Assembly (NCBI GenBank): GCA_052388025.1
Contig: JBQTIP010000149.1
Span: forward strand, 1 to 50,618
Origin: JBQTIP01 sp052388025
GTDB lineage: Bacteria > Actinomycetota > UBA4738 > HRBIN12
Direction of reading: 5' to 3'
DNA length: 50,618 nt
Positions 15,299 to 24,083 of this stretch are shown in pieces (positions within the stretch are counted from its first letter, which is position 1; every line of letters begins with the position of its first letter). Both the position numbers and the translations under genes were made by a program. Under the pieces are notes generated by a model. It searched no databases, was not told the DNA's origin, and worked only from the letters and a program-made list of their open reading frames with translations.

Positions 15299-16789
15299 TC
15301 AGGGCCCGACCAGCGTGGAAAGGGGCGGGAACTTGGCGAACAGGTCCGGGTAGAGACCCACCGCCAACACGGCCGCGGTCGCCAGCATCACGACTCCGGT
15401 AACCAGGACCGGCGACGCGAGGCGGCGCTCCTCCTTCACCTCGACGAAGATCATCTCCCGCACGATGGCCAGGTAGTAGTAAAGGCTGATCACCGAGTTC
15501 ACGACCATGGCCACCGCGAGGATCGGCCCGATGCCTCCGCGGTCGATCGCCGCCGTGAAGACGAAGAACTTCGCCCAGAACCCCGCCGTGGGCGGGATCC
15601 CTGCCAGCGAGACCAGGAACGTCGTCATCGCGATGGCCATGACGGGAGCCCGCTTCGCCAGGCCGGCGAAATCCGAAATCAGCATGCCCGGGGTCTCCCG
15701 GGAGAGCGAGATCACGACGGCGAAGGCTCCGAGGTTCATGACGGCGTAGATGAGGATGTAAGTGACCGATGCGGAGAAGGCGGCCTCGTCGACCGCGAGC
15801 GAGCCTCCTGCCAGGGCGAACGGCAGCAGCATGTACCCGGCCTGCGCGATGCTGGAGTACGCCAGCAGTCGCACGACCTGCCGCTGTTGCAGGGCTACGA
15901 GGTTCCCGATCGTCATCGTCGCGATGGAAAGCGCCGCGAAGATCGGCGCCCAGAACTCCGACTGGTTCGGGAACGCCACGAACATGAGCTGCAACAAGCC
16001 CGCGAAGCCGGCCGCCTTCGACGCCACAGCCAGGAACGCGGCCACGGGGATCGGCGCGCCCTCGTAGGTGTCGGGAGCCCAGAACTGGAACGGCACGGCG
16101 GACACCTTGAAGGCAAACCCGACGACGATGAACAGGATGGCGGCGAGCACGAGCGTCTCGCCGTGCACGGTCGCGCCGGAGTTGAGCACAACCTCCTGGA
16201 AGAGGCCCAGACGCCGCCCGATCTCCGCGAGGTTCAGCGTGCCCGTGGCCCCGTAGATGAGGCTCATCCCGTAGAGCATCACCGCCGAAGACAGCACCCC
16301 GATGAGGAAGAACTTCAGCCCCGCCTCGTTCGATCGCGGGTCGGACTTGCGGAAGGCGGCGATGAGGAAGCCCGGCGCCGACACGAGCTCGAGCGAGATG
16401 AACAGCATCAGCAGGTCGCGCGAGGACGGCATCAAGAGGCAGCCGAGGAAGGACGTCAGCAGCAGGAAGTAGTACTCGCCCTGGTAGAACCGGCCATCCT
16501 GGAAGTAGCGGAGCGAGATGAGCAGGACGACGACCGCGACCGCGAGGAAGAACACCTTGAACAGAACGGCGAAGGAGTCGATCTCGAACGAGCCGCCGAA
16601 GGTCCTGCGTTCCTCCCCGATGAGGGTCAGCGTCGCGACGAGCGCCGCCAGGACCCCCACCAGCGAAAGAGGCATCGCGAGCCACTTGCGGCTCGGGCGC
16701 AGGAAGACGTCGACGACGAGCACCAAAAGGATGACGCCGGAGAGGATCAGCTCCGGCAGGATCGCGTGGTAGTCGATCGCCTGGGTCAT
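15299..16789 (-). CDS. nuoN: complex I subunit N, second operon
   Basis: The product is 496 residues with about 14 transmembrane helices, an antiporter-like proton-pumping subunit. The pump Glu lies in LMLFISLELVSAPGFLI (TM5-like) and a Lys in VAAFLAVASKAAGFAGLL. SLAGIPPTAGFWAKFFVF is the conserved late loop. It is the last nuo gene of the D/E/F/G-less operon and is only moderately similar by eye to the other NuoN (25122), so the duplication is old rather than recent. Confidence 0.93.
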   Translation of the reverse strand: MTQAIDYHAILPELILSGVILLVLVVDVFLRPSRKWLAMPLSLVGVLAALVATLTLIGEERRTFGGSFEIDSFAVLFKVFFLAVAVVVLLISLRYFQDGRFYQGEYYFLLLTSFLGCLLMPSSRDLLMLFISLELVSAPGFLIAAFRKSDPRSNEAGLKFFLIGVLSSAVMLYGMSLIYGATGTLNLAEIGRRLGLFQEVVLNSGATVHGETLVLAAILFIVVGFAFKVSAVPFQFWAPDTYEGAPIPVAAFLAVASKAAGFAGLLQLMFVAFPNQSEFWAPIFAALSIATMTIGNLVALQQRQVVRLLAYSSIAQAGYMLLPFALAGGSLAVDEAAFSASVTYILIYAVMNLGAFAVVISLSRETPGMLISDFAGLAKRAPVMAIAMTTFLVSLAGIPPTAGFWAKFFVFTAAIDRGGIGPILAVAMVVNSVISLYYYLAIVREMIFVEVKEERRLASPVLVTGVVMLATAAVLAVGLYPDLFAKFPPLSTLVGP

Positions 16790-16799
16790 CGGTCCCCGG

Positions 16800-18344
16800 T
16801 CACCCGCCGAGGCCCGCCAGCCTCGTCACCTGCAAGAGCCCGTTCACGGCCTCGTCGGTGATGCCGAAGATCAGCCGGGGGAACACGCCGAGCAGGGCGA
16901 TGCCGACCAGGAGCGGCACCCACGAGACCCACTCCACCGCGACGATGTCCGGGAACGCCGCGCTCTTCCACCGCTCGGGGAGGACGCCCATGTTCACGCG
17001 CTGCAGCATCCACAAGAAGTAGCCGGCCGTGAGGATCGTGCCGACTCCGCCGGCCACCATGAACGCCCGGAACACGCCCGTGCTGAGACCCTCCGCCGGG
17101 CTGAAGGAGGACAGGAGCGCCATGACCTCCCCCCAGAACCCGGCCAGACCGGGCAACCCCAGCGAGGCGATCGCCACGAACGCGAAGACGCCGCCCAGGT
17201 ACGGCACCTTCTGCATCATGCCCCCGCCGATCTCCGCGATCTGGCGGGTGTGATACCGGTCGTACACCGAGCCCACGCAGAAGAAGAGCATGCCGGTGAT
17301 GATTCCGTGGGCCACCATCCCGAAGATCGCCGCGTTGATGCCGATCGGCGTGAGGGTGGCGATCCCGAGCATGACGAAGCCCATGTGCCCGACCGACGAG
17401 AACGCGATCAGGCGCTTCAGATCCTTCTGCGCCAGGCAGGCCAGGGCCGCGTACACGATGGCGATGGCCGAGAGCAGCCCGATCCACGGAGCCCATGATC
17501 GGGCGGCGTCGGGCAGGATCGGCAGGGCGATCCGGATGAAACCGTAGGTTCCCATCTTCAGCAGGATGCCGGCAAGCAGCACGGACCCGACGGTCGGGGC
17601 CTCCGTGTGCGCGTCCGGCAGCCACGTGTGGAACGGCCACATCGGCACCTTGACGGCGAATCCCAGGAAGACCGCGGCGAATACCACAAGCTGGAAGCCG
17701 GCGGAGAACCCGCCGGTGGCCGCGAACTCCTGCAGCCGGATGATGTCGAAGGTGTGGGGCGCCGATCGGAAGAACATGCCCAGGAACCCCAGCAACATGA
17801 AGACGCTGCCGAACAGCGTGTAAAGGAAGAACTTGATGGCCGCGTACTCGCGGTTCGCACTCCCCCAGATCCCGATGAGGAAGTACATCGGGACCAGGAC
17901 GAGCTCCCAGAACACGAAGAACAGGACCAGGTCGAAGGCGATGAAGGTGCCGGCCATCCCGGTCTCGAGGAGCAGCATCAGGGCCAGGAACGCCTTGGTC
18001 TTCCCGGGTTGAGGGATGAAGCGCCAGGAGTAGATCGCGCACAGGAACGTGAGCACCAGGGTGAGCTCGAACAGCGGGAGGCTGATTCCGTCGATGCCGA
18101 CGTGGTAGCGCGCGCCGATCGCGCTGATCCACTCGGTGTCGAGCTCGAACTGGAGGCCGGTCCCGGCTCCGAAGTCGAAGCCCGGGATCATGGCGATCCC
18201 AAAGGCCAGCGCGACGCCGCTCACGACGATGCCGAGGCCGCGGATCAGCCGGTCCTTCTCCCTCGGCATCACGGCGATGAGCAGCGCGCCCGCCGCCGGG
18301 AGGAACGTGGCGATCGTGATGGCCGACTTCTCCCACCCGCTCAT
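16800..18344 (-). CDS. nuoM: complex I subunit M, second operon
   Basis: The product is 514 residues, antiporter-like proton-pumping subunit. GIDGISLPLFELTLVLTFLC, the pump Glu in FVFWELVLVPMYFLIGIWG, and the Lys in GSVLLAGILLKMGTYGFIRI are the NuoM hallmarks, along with MWPFHTWLPDAHTEAPT. It lies 10 bases before nuoN and 28 after nuoL in the same operon. Length and motifs are normal. Confidence 0.95.
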   Translation of the reverse strand: MSGWEKSAITIATFLPAAGALLIAVMPREKDRLIRGLGIVVSGVALAFGIAMIPGFDFGAGTGLQFELDTEWISAIGARYHVGIDGISLPLFELTLVLTFLCAIYSWRFIPQPGKTKAFLALMLLLETGMAGTFIAFDLVLFFVFWELVLVPMYFLIGIWGSANREYAAIKFFLYTLFGSVFMLLGFLGMFFRSAPHTFDIIRLQEFAATGGFSAGFQLVVFAAVFLGFAVKVPMWPFHTWLPDAHTEAPTVGSVLLAGILLKMGTYGFIRIALPILPDAARSWAPWIGLLSAIAIVYAALACLAQKDLKRLIAFSSVGHMGFVMLGIATLTPIGINAAIFGMVAHGIITGMLFFCVGSVYDRYHTRQIAEIGGGMMQKVPYLGGVFAFVAIASLGLPGLAGFWGEVMALLSSFSPAEGLSTGVFRAFMVAGGVGTILTAGYFLWMLQRVNMGVLPERWKSAAFPDIVAVEWVSWVPLLVGIALLGVFPRLIFGITDEAVNGLLQVTRLAGLGG

Positions 18345-18372
18345 CCGGTCTCCTTCTCCTTGTGTCTCGTGA

Positions 18373-20307
18373 TCAGGCCCTGGCGAAGATGATGGCCAGC
18401 AGCACTACGCCCGCGAACAGGAACGCCGCGTATCGCTGGACGTTGCCGGACTGGATGTAGCGCAGGATCCCGCCGGAGAACCCGGCGGTTCGGCCGACGC
18501 CGTTCACGGCGCCGTCGATGCCCTTGCGATCGACGACATCGACGACCCGCGAGAGTCCCCGAGCGGCCATCGCAAACGCGTGGACGATGCCGTCCAGGAC
18601 GTTGGTGTTGAACCAGTTGGCGGCGGCCGACAGCCGGTACTGGATCGGCCTGACGATCCCGCGCAGGTAGATGTCGTCGAGGTAGTACTTGTGCTCGAGC
18701 AGCGTGTAAGCGGGCCCGAGCGCACGGAGGGGCTCCCACTCACGCCAGCGCGAGTACAGCCGGTACCCGACGGCCAGTCCGAGCAGCGCGCCGCCGATCG
18801 AGAGCGCGGCGAACCCGTAGGAGAAGGGCTCCGCACGGACCTCGCCGGGGAGGCGAACCCAGTCCGCGAACACCCCGTTCAATTGAGGGGCCCCGAGGAA
18901 CCCGGCCACGCACGACAGGCCTGCAAGCGCGACGAGCGGGCCGGTGATCGAGGCCGAGGACTCGTGCGGGTGGCCCTGCCCGCGATACGCGCCGAAGAAT
19001 GTCAGCAGGACCGCCCGCGTCATGTAGAAGGCGGTGATGACCGCCGTGAGGAGCGCGACCGCCCAGAGCGCGAAGTTCCCATCGCGAAACGCAGCCGTGA
19101 TGATCTCGTCCTTGGACCAGAAGCCGGCGAGCGGCGGGATCCCGGCGAGCGCCGCCGAGCCGATCGCGAACGTGAAGAACGTCACCCGCATCGGCCTCCG
19201 AAGACCTCCCATGTCGCTCATGTAGTTCGAGTGGACCGCGTGGATGACCGAGCCGGCGGCGAGGAACAGAAGCGCTTTGAAGAAGGCGTGTGTGAACAGG
19301 TGGAAGAGGCCGGCCGTGTAGCCCGCGTTCCCCAGGGACAGCCCCGCCACCATGTAGGCGAGCTGGGACACCGTCGAGTACGCGAGCACCCGCTTGATGT
19401 CGTCCTGGATCATGGCCAGGAGCGCCGCGATCAGCATCGTGATGCCGGCAATCACGGAGACGAACGTCAGCACGAACTCATTGGCGTTCACGAACACCTC
19501 GAACATGCGGCCGACGAGGTAAACGCCGGCGGCTACCATCGTCGCCGCGTGGATCAGGGCGGAGACCGGCGTCGGACCGGCCATCGCGTCGGGCAGCCAC
19601 ACGTGCAGAGGGAACTGCGCGGACTTCCCGATCGTGCCTCCGAACAGGAGGAGGGCAGCCCCGGTCAAGAGCACCGTGGAGATCTCCCCGCTCGCCGCCA
19701 TCTCCGAGATCTCGCGGATATTGGACGTACGAAATCCGGTCGCGAACACCAACGTGAAGATGCCGAAGAGGAACGGGATGTCGCCGATCCGCGTCGTGAT
19801 GAAGGCCTTGATGGCGGCGTCGGAGTTCGCCTTCTCCTCCCACCAGTGGCCGATCAGCAGGTACGAGCAGACCCCCATGACCTCCCATCCCACGAGGAGC
19901 AGGAAGAGGTTGTTCGCGATGACGACGTCCAGCATCGAAGCCGTGAAGATCGACAGCGCGACGTAGAACCAGGTGTAACGGGCGTCTCCGTGCATGTATC
20001 CGAGCGAGTAGACGTGCACGCAGAGCGAGACCGTCATGACGACGATCAACATGACCGCCGTGAGGCCGTCGACGTACTGCCCCAGCTCCACCTCGAAGGG
20101 TCCGATCCGGAACCACGACATTGAGCTCTGGTATGGGCTCCCGCCGGTTACGAAGTGCCACAGGACGGCGAGCGACAGGACCAGGCCGGCACCGATTGCC
20201 GCGATGCCGTAGACGGGTCCCTTCCCGGGCGTCCGTTTGCCGAAGAACAGGGTGAGTCCGGCCGACGCGAGCGGAAGAGCCGCGATGATCCACGTGTACC
20301 TGATCAC
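18373..20307 (-). CDS. nuoL: complex I subunit L, second operon
   Basis: The product is 644 residues. The N-terminal part has YVDGLTAVMLIVVMTVSLCVH, LLVGWEVMGVCSYLLIGHWW with the pump Glu, and FPLHVWLPDAMAGPTPVSAL followed by IHAATMVAAGVYL. The C-terminal part carries the long lateral helix and last TM segment that couples the distal pump modules. It is separated by 4 bases from nuoK. Length is normal for NuoL. Confidence 0.95.
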   Translation of the reverse strand: MIRYTWIIAALPLASAGLTLFFGKRTPGKGPVYGIAAIGAGLVLSLAVLWHFVTGGSPYQSSMSWFRIGPFEVELGQYVDGLTAVMLIVVMTVSLCVHVYSLGYMHGDARYTWFYVALSIFTASMLDVVIANNLFLLLVGWEVMGVCSYLLIGHWWEEKANSDAAIKAFITTRIGDIPFLFGIFTLVFATGFRTSNIREISEMAASGEISTVLLTGAALLLFGGTIGKSAQFPLHVWLPDAMAGPTPVSALIHAATMVAAGVYLVGRMFEVFVNANEFVLTFVSVIAGITMLIAALLAMIQDDIKRVLAYSTVSQLAYMVAGLSLGNAGYTAGLFHLFTHAFFKALLFLAAGSVIHAVHSNYMSDMGGLRRPMRVTFFTFAIGSAALAGIPPLAGFWSKDEIITAAFRDGNFALWAVALLTAVITAFYMTRAVLLTFFGAYRGQGHPHESSASITGPLVALAGLSCVAGFLGAPQLNGVFADWVRLPGEVRAEPFSYGFAALSIGGALLGLAVGYRLYSRWREWEPLRALGPAYTLLEHKYYLDDIYLRGIVRPIQYRLSAAANWFNTNVLDGIVHAFAMAARGLSRVVDVVDRKGIDGAVNGVGRTAGFSGGILRYIQSGNVQRYAAFLFAGVVLLAIIFARA

Positions 20308-20311
20308 GCGA

Positions 20312-20614
20312 TCACCATTTCAGGAGGCTGACCTCGTCGATGTTGATCGTCTCTCGGTTGCGGTAGATCAGGATGACGATGGCGAGGCCGATCCCGACCT
20401 CGGCCGCCGCCACCGCGATCACGAACAGCGCGAAGACCTGCGCCCCAATGTCCGAGAGCGCCTGCGAGAAGGCAACGAGGTTCACGTTGACCGCGTTCAG
20501 CATCAGCTCGATCGACATCAGCACGAGCACCGCGTTGCGGCGCGCGAGCACGCCGTAAACGCCGGCCGAGAACAGGATCGCTGAGAAGAACAGCACGAGA
20601 GGCAGGCGGATCAT
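20312..20614 (-). CDS. nuoK: complex I subunit K, second operon
   Basis: The product is 100 residues with three transmembrane helices. The conserved acidic residues of the proton half-channel are in VLMSIELMLNAVNVNLVAFS (TM2 Glu) and VAAAEVGIGLAIVI (TM3 Glu). It overlaps nuoJ by 4 nt (ATGA). It is shorter than it would be in a fusion and matches the stand-alone family length. Confidence 0.95.
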   Translation of the reverse strand: MIRLPLVLFFSAILFSAGVYGVLARRNAVLVLMSIELMLNAVNVNLVAFSQALSDIGAQVFALFVIAVAAAEVGIGLAIVILIYRNRETINIDEVSLLKW

Positions 20615-21111
20615 CGCTGGTCGTCCTTCCGGGCAAGGACCACGGCCCCGATCAGCGCGGCGAGGAGCACGAAGGACACCGCCTCGAACGGGAGCACGAA
20701 GTCGCGGAAGATCGACTCCCCGACGGCGCCGGTCGTCGCCTGGAAGGTCTCGATCTTAGGATCCGACCACAGGAACGCGTCCTGGATCAGGAACACCAGG
20801 CCCGCGAGCACACCGAGCGCGACCAGCGCCGCCAAGCCGCGCTGCTGGTTGTCCAGCGCCTCGCGGCCGATCGGCGCCTTCGTGAGCATCAGCCCGAACA
20901 GGAACAGGATCACGATCGCGCCGACGTAGATCAGGATCTGAACCCAGGCCACGAACTCCGCGGCGAGGACCAGGTAGACGCCGCCGACGGAGGCGAGGGT
21001 CACGACGAGGTAGAGGGCCCCGTGCACGACGTTCTTGGTCGTGACGAGGCGCACGGCCGCGACCGTCCCCACCAGGGCGAGCACGACGAACGCGTATTCC
21101 TGCGCGCTCAC
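20611..21111 (-). CDS. nuoJ: complex I subunit J, second operon
   Basis: The product is 166 residues, five transmembrane helices. VLAAEFVAWVQILIYVGAIVILFLF is the TM3 region whose pi-bulge helps coupling between quinone site and pumps; the A-x-x-x-Y-V-G-A pattern is conserved. The C-terminal tail is basic (ARKDDQR). The gene follows nuoI after 7 bases. Confidence 0.93.
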   Translation of the reverse strand: MSAQEYAFVVLALVGTVAAVRLVTTKNVVHGALYLVVTLASVGGVYLVLAAEFVAWVQILIYVGAIVILFLFGLMLTKAPIGREALDNQQRGLAALVALGVLAGLVFLIQDAFLWSDPKIETFQATTGAVGESIFRDFVLPFEAVSFVLLAALIGAVVLARKDDQR

Positions 21112-21118
21112 GTCGCGG

Positions 21119-21637
21119 CTAACCCTCCCCGTCCGCGGACACCGACGCCTCGGGGGCGGGCTCGGCCCCCTCCTCGAGCTCGGGCGGCGGAAGGACCTTG
21201 TACGTCCACTCCTCCAGACGCTCCTTCTCGTGAGTCAGCTCCGAGATCCCGTACTCCGCGTACTCGAACTCCGGGCTCCAGAACAGCGCGTCGAACGGGC
21301 AGACCTCCACGCAGATCCCGCAGTACATGCAGAGGGCGTAGTCGATCGCGAAACGGTCGAGCACCTTCACCGAGCGGGCCCGCCCGCCGCCCGCCGGATC
21401 GTGGGTCTCCTTGTGCGCCTCGATGTAGATGCACCAATCGGGGCACTCCCGCGAGCACTTCCAGCAGACGGTGCAGTTGGCCTCCTTGAGGGCGATGACG
21501 CCCCGGGTCCGGGGCGGAAGGTCGGGCTTCTCGTGCGGGTACTGCTGCGTCACCGAGGGCTTGAGCAGGGTCTTCAGCGTTACCCCCAGGCCCTTCAGCA
21601 AGCCAAGGCCGAATCCGCGCTCCGGCGCCTGCTCCAT
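21119..21637 (-). CDS. nuoI: complex I subunit I (two 4Fe-4S), second operon
   Basis: The product is 172 residues from ATG 21637; a GTG ten codons upstream with better spacing to GAGGTAGGGG is an alternative start. It holds two 4Fe-4S motifs, CTVCWKCSRECPDWCIYI and CMYCGICVEVCPFDAL, that pass electrons to NuoB. The first motif differs from the usual C-I-G-C-x-x-C-x-x-x-C-P by a Trp after the second Cys and an extra Cys (CPDWC). The acidic C-terminal tail is long. The partner copy (30874) has canonical motifs. Confidence 0.93.
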   Translation of the reverse strand: MEQAPERGFGLGLLKGLGVTLKTLLKPSVTQQYPHEKPDLPPRTRGVIALKEANCTVCWKCSRECPDWCIYIEAHKETHDPAGGGRARSVKVLDRFAIDYALCMYCGICVEVCPFDALFWSPEFEYAEYGISELTHEKERLEEWTYKVLPPPELEEGAEPAPEASVSADGEG

Positions 21638-21678
21638 TCCCGATCCCCGCCCCGTGTCGATCGCCACTGCGCCGGCCC

Positions 21679-22683
21679 CTACCTCACCGCGACCTTGACA
21701 AACCCGACGACCATGATCTGCAGTAGCGAGACTGGGATCAGCGCCAGCCACGAGAATCGCTGCAGCTGGTCCTCCCGGAGCCTCGGATAGGTCGCCCGGA
21801 GCCAGATGATGAAGAACGAGAGCGCGCCGATCTTCGCCGCCATCCACAAGGGCTCCGGCAGCGGAAGCAGCAGGCCGCGGTAGCCCCCCAGATACAGCAC
21901 GGACGCGATCGCGGAGAGGGCCACGATGCCGCCGTACTCGGCGAGGAGGAAGAACGCGAACTTGAGCCCCGTGTACTCCGTGTAGGCCCCGAATATGATC
22001 TCCGAGTCCGCGACCGGCATGTCGAACGGCGGCCGCGTCAGCTCCGCGAGGGACGCCACGAGGAAGATGACGAACCCGACCGGCTGAGTCAGCACGAACC
22101 AGTACCGGTCCTGCGCCTCGGCGATGCCGATCATGGATAGCGTCCCCGCCTGCATCACTACGGCCGCCGACGCAAGCACGAGCGGCAGCTCGTAGGCGAT
22201 GAGCTGCGCGGCCGCCCGGAGCGCCCCGATCAGCGAGAACTTGTTCGCGGAGGCCCACCCGGCCATGAGAACGCCGATCACCGAGACCGAGGACATGGCC
22301 AGCACGAAGAAGATCCCCACGTCGAGGTTCAGCGCGAACACCCGCGAGCTGAACGGGATCACCACGAAGATGACGACGTAAGGGACCATCGCCACCGCCG
22401 GGGCCAGCGAGAACACCCAGTGATCGGCCGCTCGCGGGACCACATCCTCCTTCTGGATGAACTTGACGCCGTCGGCGATGAGCTGCGCCCATCCGTGGAA
22501 GACACCGGCTTCCATGGGGCCGAGGCGAGCCTGCATGTGGGCGAGCACCTTGTGCTCCGCATACCCCACCACCATCGGGGCCGTGAGGAAGAAGATGAGC
22601 ACGACGCCGGCCTTGATCAGGAGGATGACCCAGAAGTTGTCGAAGAAATCGTTGACGATGCTCACCCCGGCCTGGGCGATCAC
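21679..22683 (-). CDS. nuoH: complex I subunit H, second operon
   Basis: The product is 334 residues with about eight transmembrane helices, the membrane subunit that forms the quinone entry channel. The start of the quinone loop reads YAEHKVLAHMQARLGPMEAGVF, whereas the other NuoH reads IERKVIADMQTRIGPTRAGP; the E-R-K to E-H-K change and loss of the N/T-R-x-G-P turn are departures. The later ELTRPPFDMPVADSEIIFGAYTEY loop is well conserved. It overlaps nuoC by 4 nt, so there is no room for nuoD between them. Confidence 0.93.
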   Translation of the reverse strand: MIAQAGVSIVNDFFDNFWVILLIKAGVVLIFFLTAPMVVGYAEHKVLAHMQARLGPMEAGVFHGWAQLIADGVKFIQKEDVVPRAADHWVFSLAPAVAMVPYVVIFVVIPFSSRVFALNLDVGIFFVLAMSSVSVIGVLMAGWASANKFSLIGALRAAAQLIAYELPLVLASAAVVMQAGTLSMIGIAEAQDRYWFVLTQPVGFVIFLVASLAELTRPPFDMPVADSEIIFGAYTEYTGLKFAFFLLAEYGGIVALSAIASVLYLGGYRGLLLPLPEPLWMAAKIGALSFFIIWLRATYPRLREDQLQRFSWLALIPVSLLQIMVVGFVKVAVR

Positions 22684-23207
22684 TCTTCCTCTTCCTCCTC
22701 CTCACCCGGGGCGGCACCCGGCCAGGGCTTGGCCTCCCGGCTCATGAGCGGGAAATCTTTGCGGAGGGGGTGGCCTTCGAACGGCTCCGGCAGGAGCAGC
22801 TTGACCGGCTGCGGGTGTCCCTCGAACGCGATCCCGAACATCTCCGTGGTCTCGCGTTCGTGCCAGTTCGCCCCGGCGTAGACGTCGGAGAGCGTCGGGC
22901 AGACCGGGTCGTCGTGAGACAGGCGCACCTTCAGGCGGACGTTGTGGTGGTGGGTCGTTGAGAACAGGTGGGTCACGACCTCGAAGCCCCGATCCTCGAA
23001 GTCCACGCCGCCGGTGAAGTCGCAGTAGTCCAGTGCGAGGTCGGGCTCGTCGCGGAGGAACGTGGCGATCTCCCGGTACCGTTGCGCCGGAACCGTCGCC
23101 ACGGCGTGCCCGGACTGGTCCTGGAACTCGAGGATGTCCTCCCCGAACTGGGCCCTCAAGCGTGCCTCGACCTCAGGAGGAGGCAGCGGGCGCGGTGAGC
23201 TTGCCAC
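22680..23207 (-). CDS. nuoC: complex I subunit C, second operon
   Basis: The product is 175 residues. GTG start preceded by AGGGAGAAG. The 30 kDa-subunit fold shows in HHHNVRLKVRLSHDDPVCPTL and the signature WHERETTEMFGIAFEGHP, followed by LLLPEPFEGHPLRKDFPL. The C-terminus ends in seven Glu, unlike the other NuoC. It overlaps nuoB by 35 nt and nuoH by 4. It is not fused to NuoD, and no nuoD follows, which is the oddity of this operon. Confidence 0.92.
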   Translation of the reverse strand: MASSPRPLPPPEVEARLRAQFGEDILEFQDQSGHAVATVPAQRYREIATFLRDEPDLALDYCDFTGGVDFEDRGFEVVTHLFSTTHHHNVRLKVRLSHDDPVCPTLSDVYAGANWHERETTEMFGIAFEGHPQPVKLLLPEPFEGHPLRKDFPLMSREAKPWPGAAPGEEEEEEE

Positions 23208-23682
23208 TGAACTTCTCCCTGATGTCCTCGCCGGCGATCTTCTCCTGGAGCTTGACGATCCCGTGCAAGAGCGCCTCCGGCCGCGGGGGACACCCGGGGA
23301 CGTAGACGTCGATCGGGATGATCTGGTCGACGCCCTTCGTCACCGAGTACGAGTCCCAGTAGGGGCCGCCGCAGTTGGAGCACGATCCGAACGAGATCAC
23401 GTACTTCGGTTCGGGGATCTGGTCGTACACGCGCTTCAAGGCCGGAGCCATCTTGTCGGTCACGGTGCCGGCCACCACGAGCAGATCCGCCTGCCGGGGG
23501 CCATGGGCGAACGGGATCACGCCGAGGCGAATGAAGTCGTGCTTCGAGGTGGAGGTCGCGATCAGCTCTATGGCGCAGCAGGCCAGCCCGAAGTTCATGA
23601 CCCAGAGCGAGTACCGTCGCCCCCAGTTCAGGATGAACTTCACGGGCTGGGGCAGCGGCAGGTTCTCGGTGATCAGACCCAC
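23173..23682 (-). CDS. nuoB: complex I subunit B (cluster N2), second operon
   Basis: The product is 169 residues from a GTG at 23682 that overlaps the end of nuoA by 10 nt. The N2 4Fe-4S ligands are present: FGLACCAIELIA (tandem Cys), GSCSNCGG, and VPGCPPRPEALL. N2 passes electrons to quinone at the interface with NuoD. The conserved interface is retained, so a NuoD partner is needed from elsewhere. It has the normal length, without the N-terminal extension of the other copy. Confidence 0.93.
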   Translation of the reverse strand: MGLITENLPLPQPVKFILNWGRRYSLWVMNFGLACCAIELIATSTSKHDFIRLGVIPFAHGPRQADLLVVAGTVTDKMAPALKRVYDQIPEPKYVISFGSCSNCGGPYWDSYSVTKGVDQIIPIDVYVPGCPPRPEALLHGIVKLQEKIAGEDIREKFSGKLTAPAASS

Positions 23683-24083
23683 TTGAGCACGCCCTTGCGC
23701 CACCCGTACAGGAGCCCCGTAGCCAGGATCCCGATGAAGACACCCATCTCGACGACCGCCGTGTAGCCGAGGCCCTCGAAGACCCGGGCCCAGGGGAACA
23801 GGAACACGGCCTCGACGTCGAAGATGACGAACAGGAAGCCGTAGATGTAGTAACGCACCTGGCTCTGCGACCAGCCCTCTCCAACCGGGTCGATGCCGCA
23901 CTCGTAGGTGGTGAGCTTCTCGGGGAGCGGGCGCCGGGGTGCCATCAAGCGGGCGGTCCCGATCGCCACCGCGACGAGGCCGGCGCCGGCGACTACGACC
24001 GCGAGGACGACCCCGTAGGATTGGTAGTAGGTCTCCACGCTTGTGAAAGGTTTCCCAAGCGCGGATTCTAGCAGTGGGTGCAT
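23673..24083 (-). CDS. nuoA: complex I subunit A, second operon
   Basis: The product is 136 residues if ATG 24083 is the start, with three transmembrane helices; LTTYECGIDPVGEG carries the conserved loop Cys and FLFVIFDVEAVFLFPWARVF the conserved Asp/Glu helix. The ATG shares one base with the stop of the prenyl synthase and has GAGGCAGGG before it. A GTG at 24038 would give the more usual length (about 121) and would put a Rex-like site (24041-24058) just upstream instead of inside the gene. The start is therefore uncertain. Confidence 0.92.
   Translation of the reverse strand: MHPLLESALGKPFTSVETYYQSYGVVLAVVVAGAGLVAVAIGTARLMAPRRPLPEKLTTYECGIDPVGEGWSQSQVRYYIYGFLFVIFDVEAVFLFPWARVFEGLGYTAVVEMGVFIGILATGLLYGWRKGVLKWV
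24041..24058 (-). promoter_or_regulatory. Rex-like operator at the head of the second nuo operon
   Basis: TTGTGAA-AGGT-TTCCCAA matches the Rex consensus TTGTGAA-N4-TTCACAA at 13 of 14 positions. Rex is the NADH/NAD+-sensing repressor. On the minus strand a TAGAAT sequence at 24070-24065, just upstream of the site, could be a -10 box, but I see no good -35. It lies within the first codons of nuoA as annotated from ATG 24083. Moderate confidence, because the site is inside a coding frame. Confidence 0.55.

Noticed and set aside
14438..16861. Long open frame of 807 codons on the plus strand, opposite htpX and nuoN
   Set aside because: It is antisense to clear nuoN and htpX genes, rich in Arg, Asp, Glu, His and Gln repeats with no motif. 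High GC content at third positions keeps such shadow frames open.
22680..22690. nuoD hidden or broken between nuoC and nuoH of the second operon
   Set aside because: The two genes overlap by 4 nt; no intervening sequence exists, and no NuoD motif occurs in other frames nearby.
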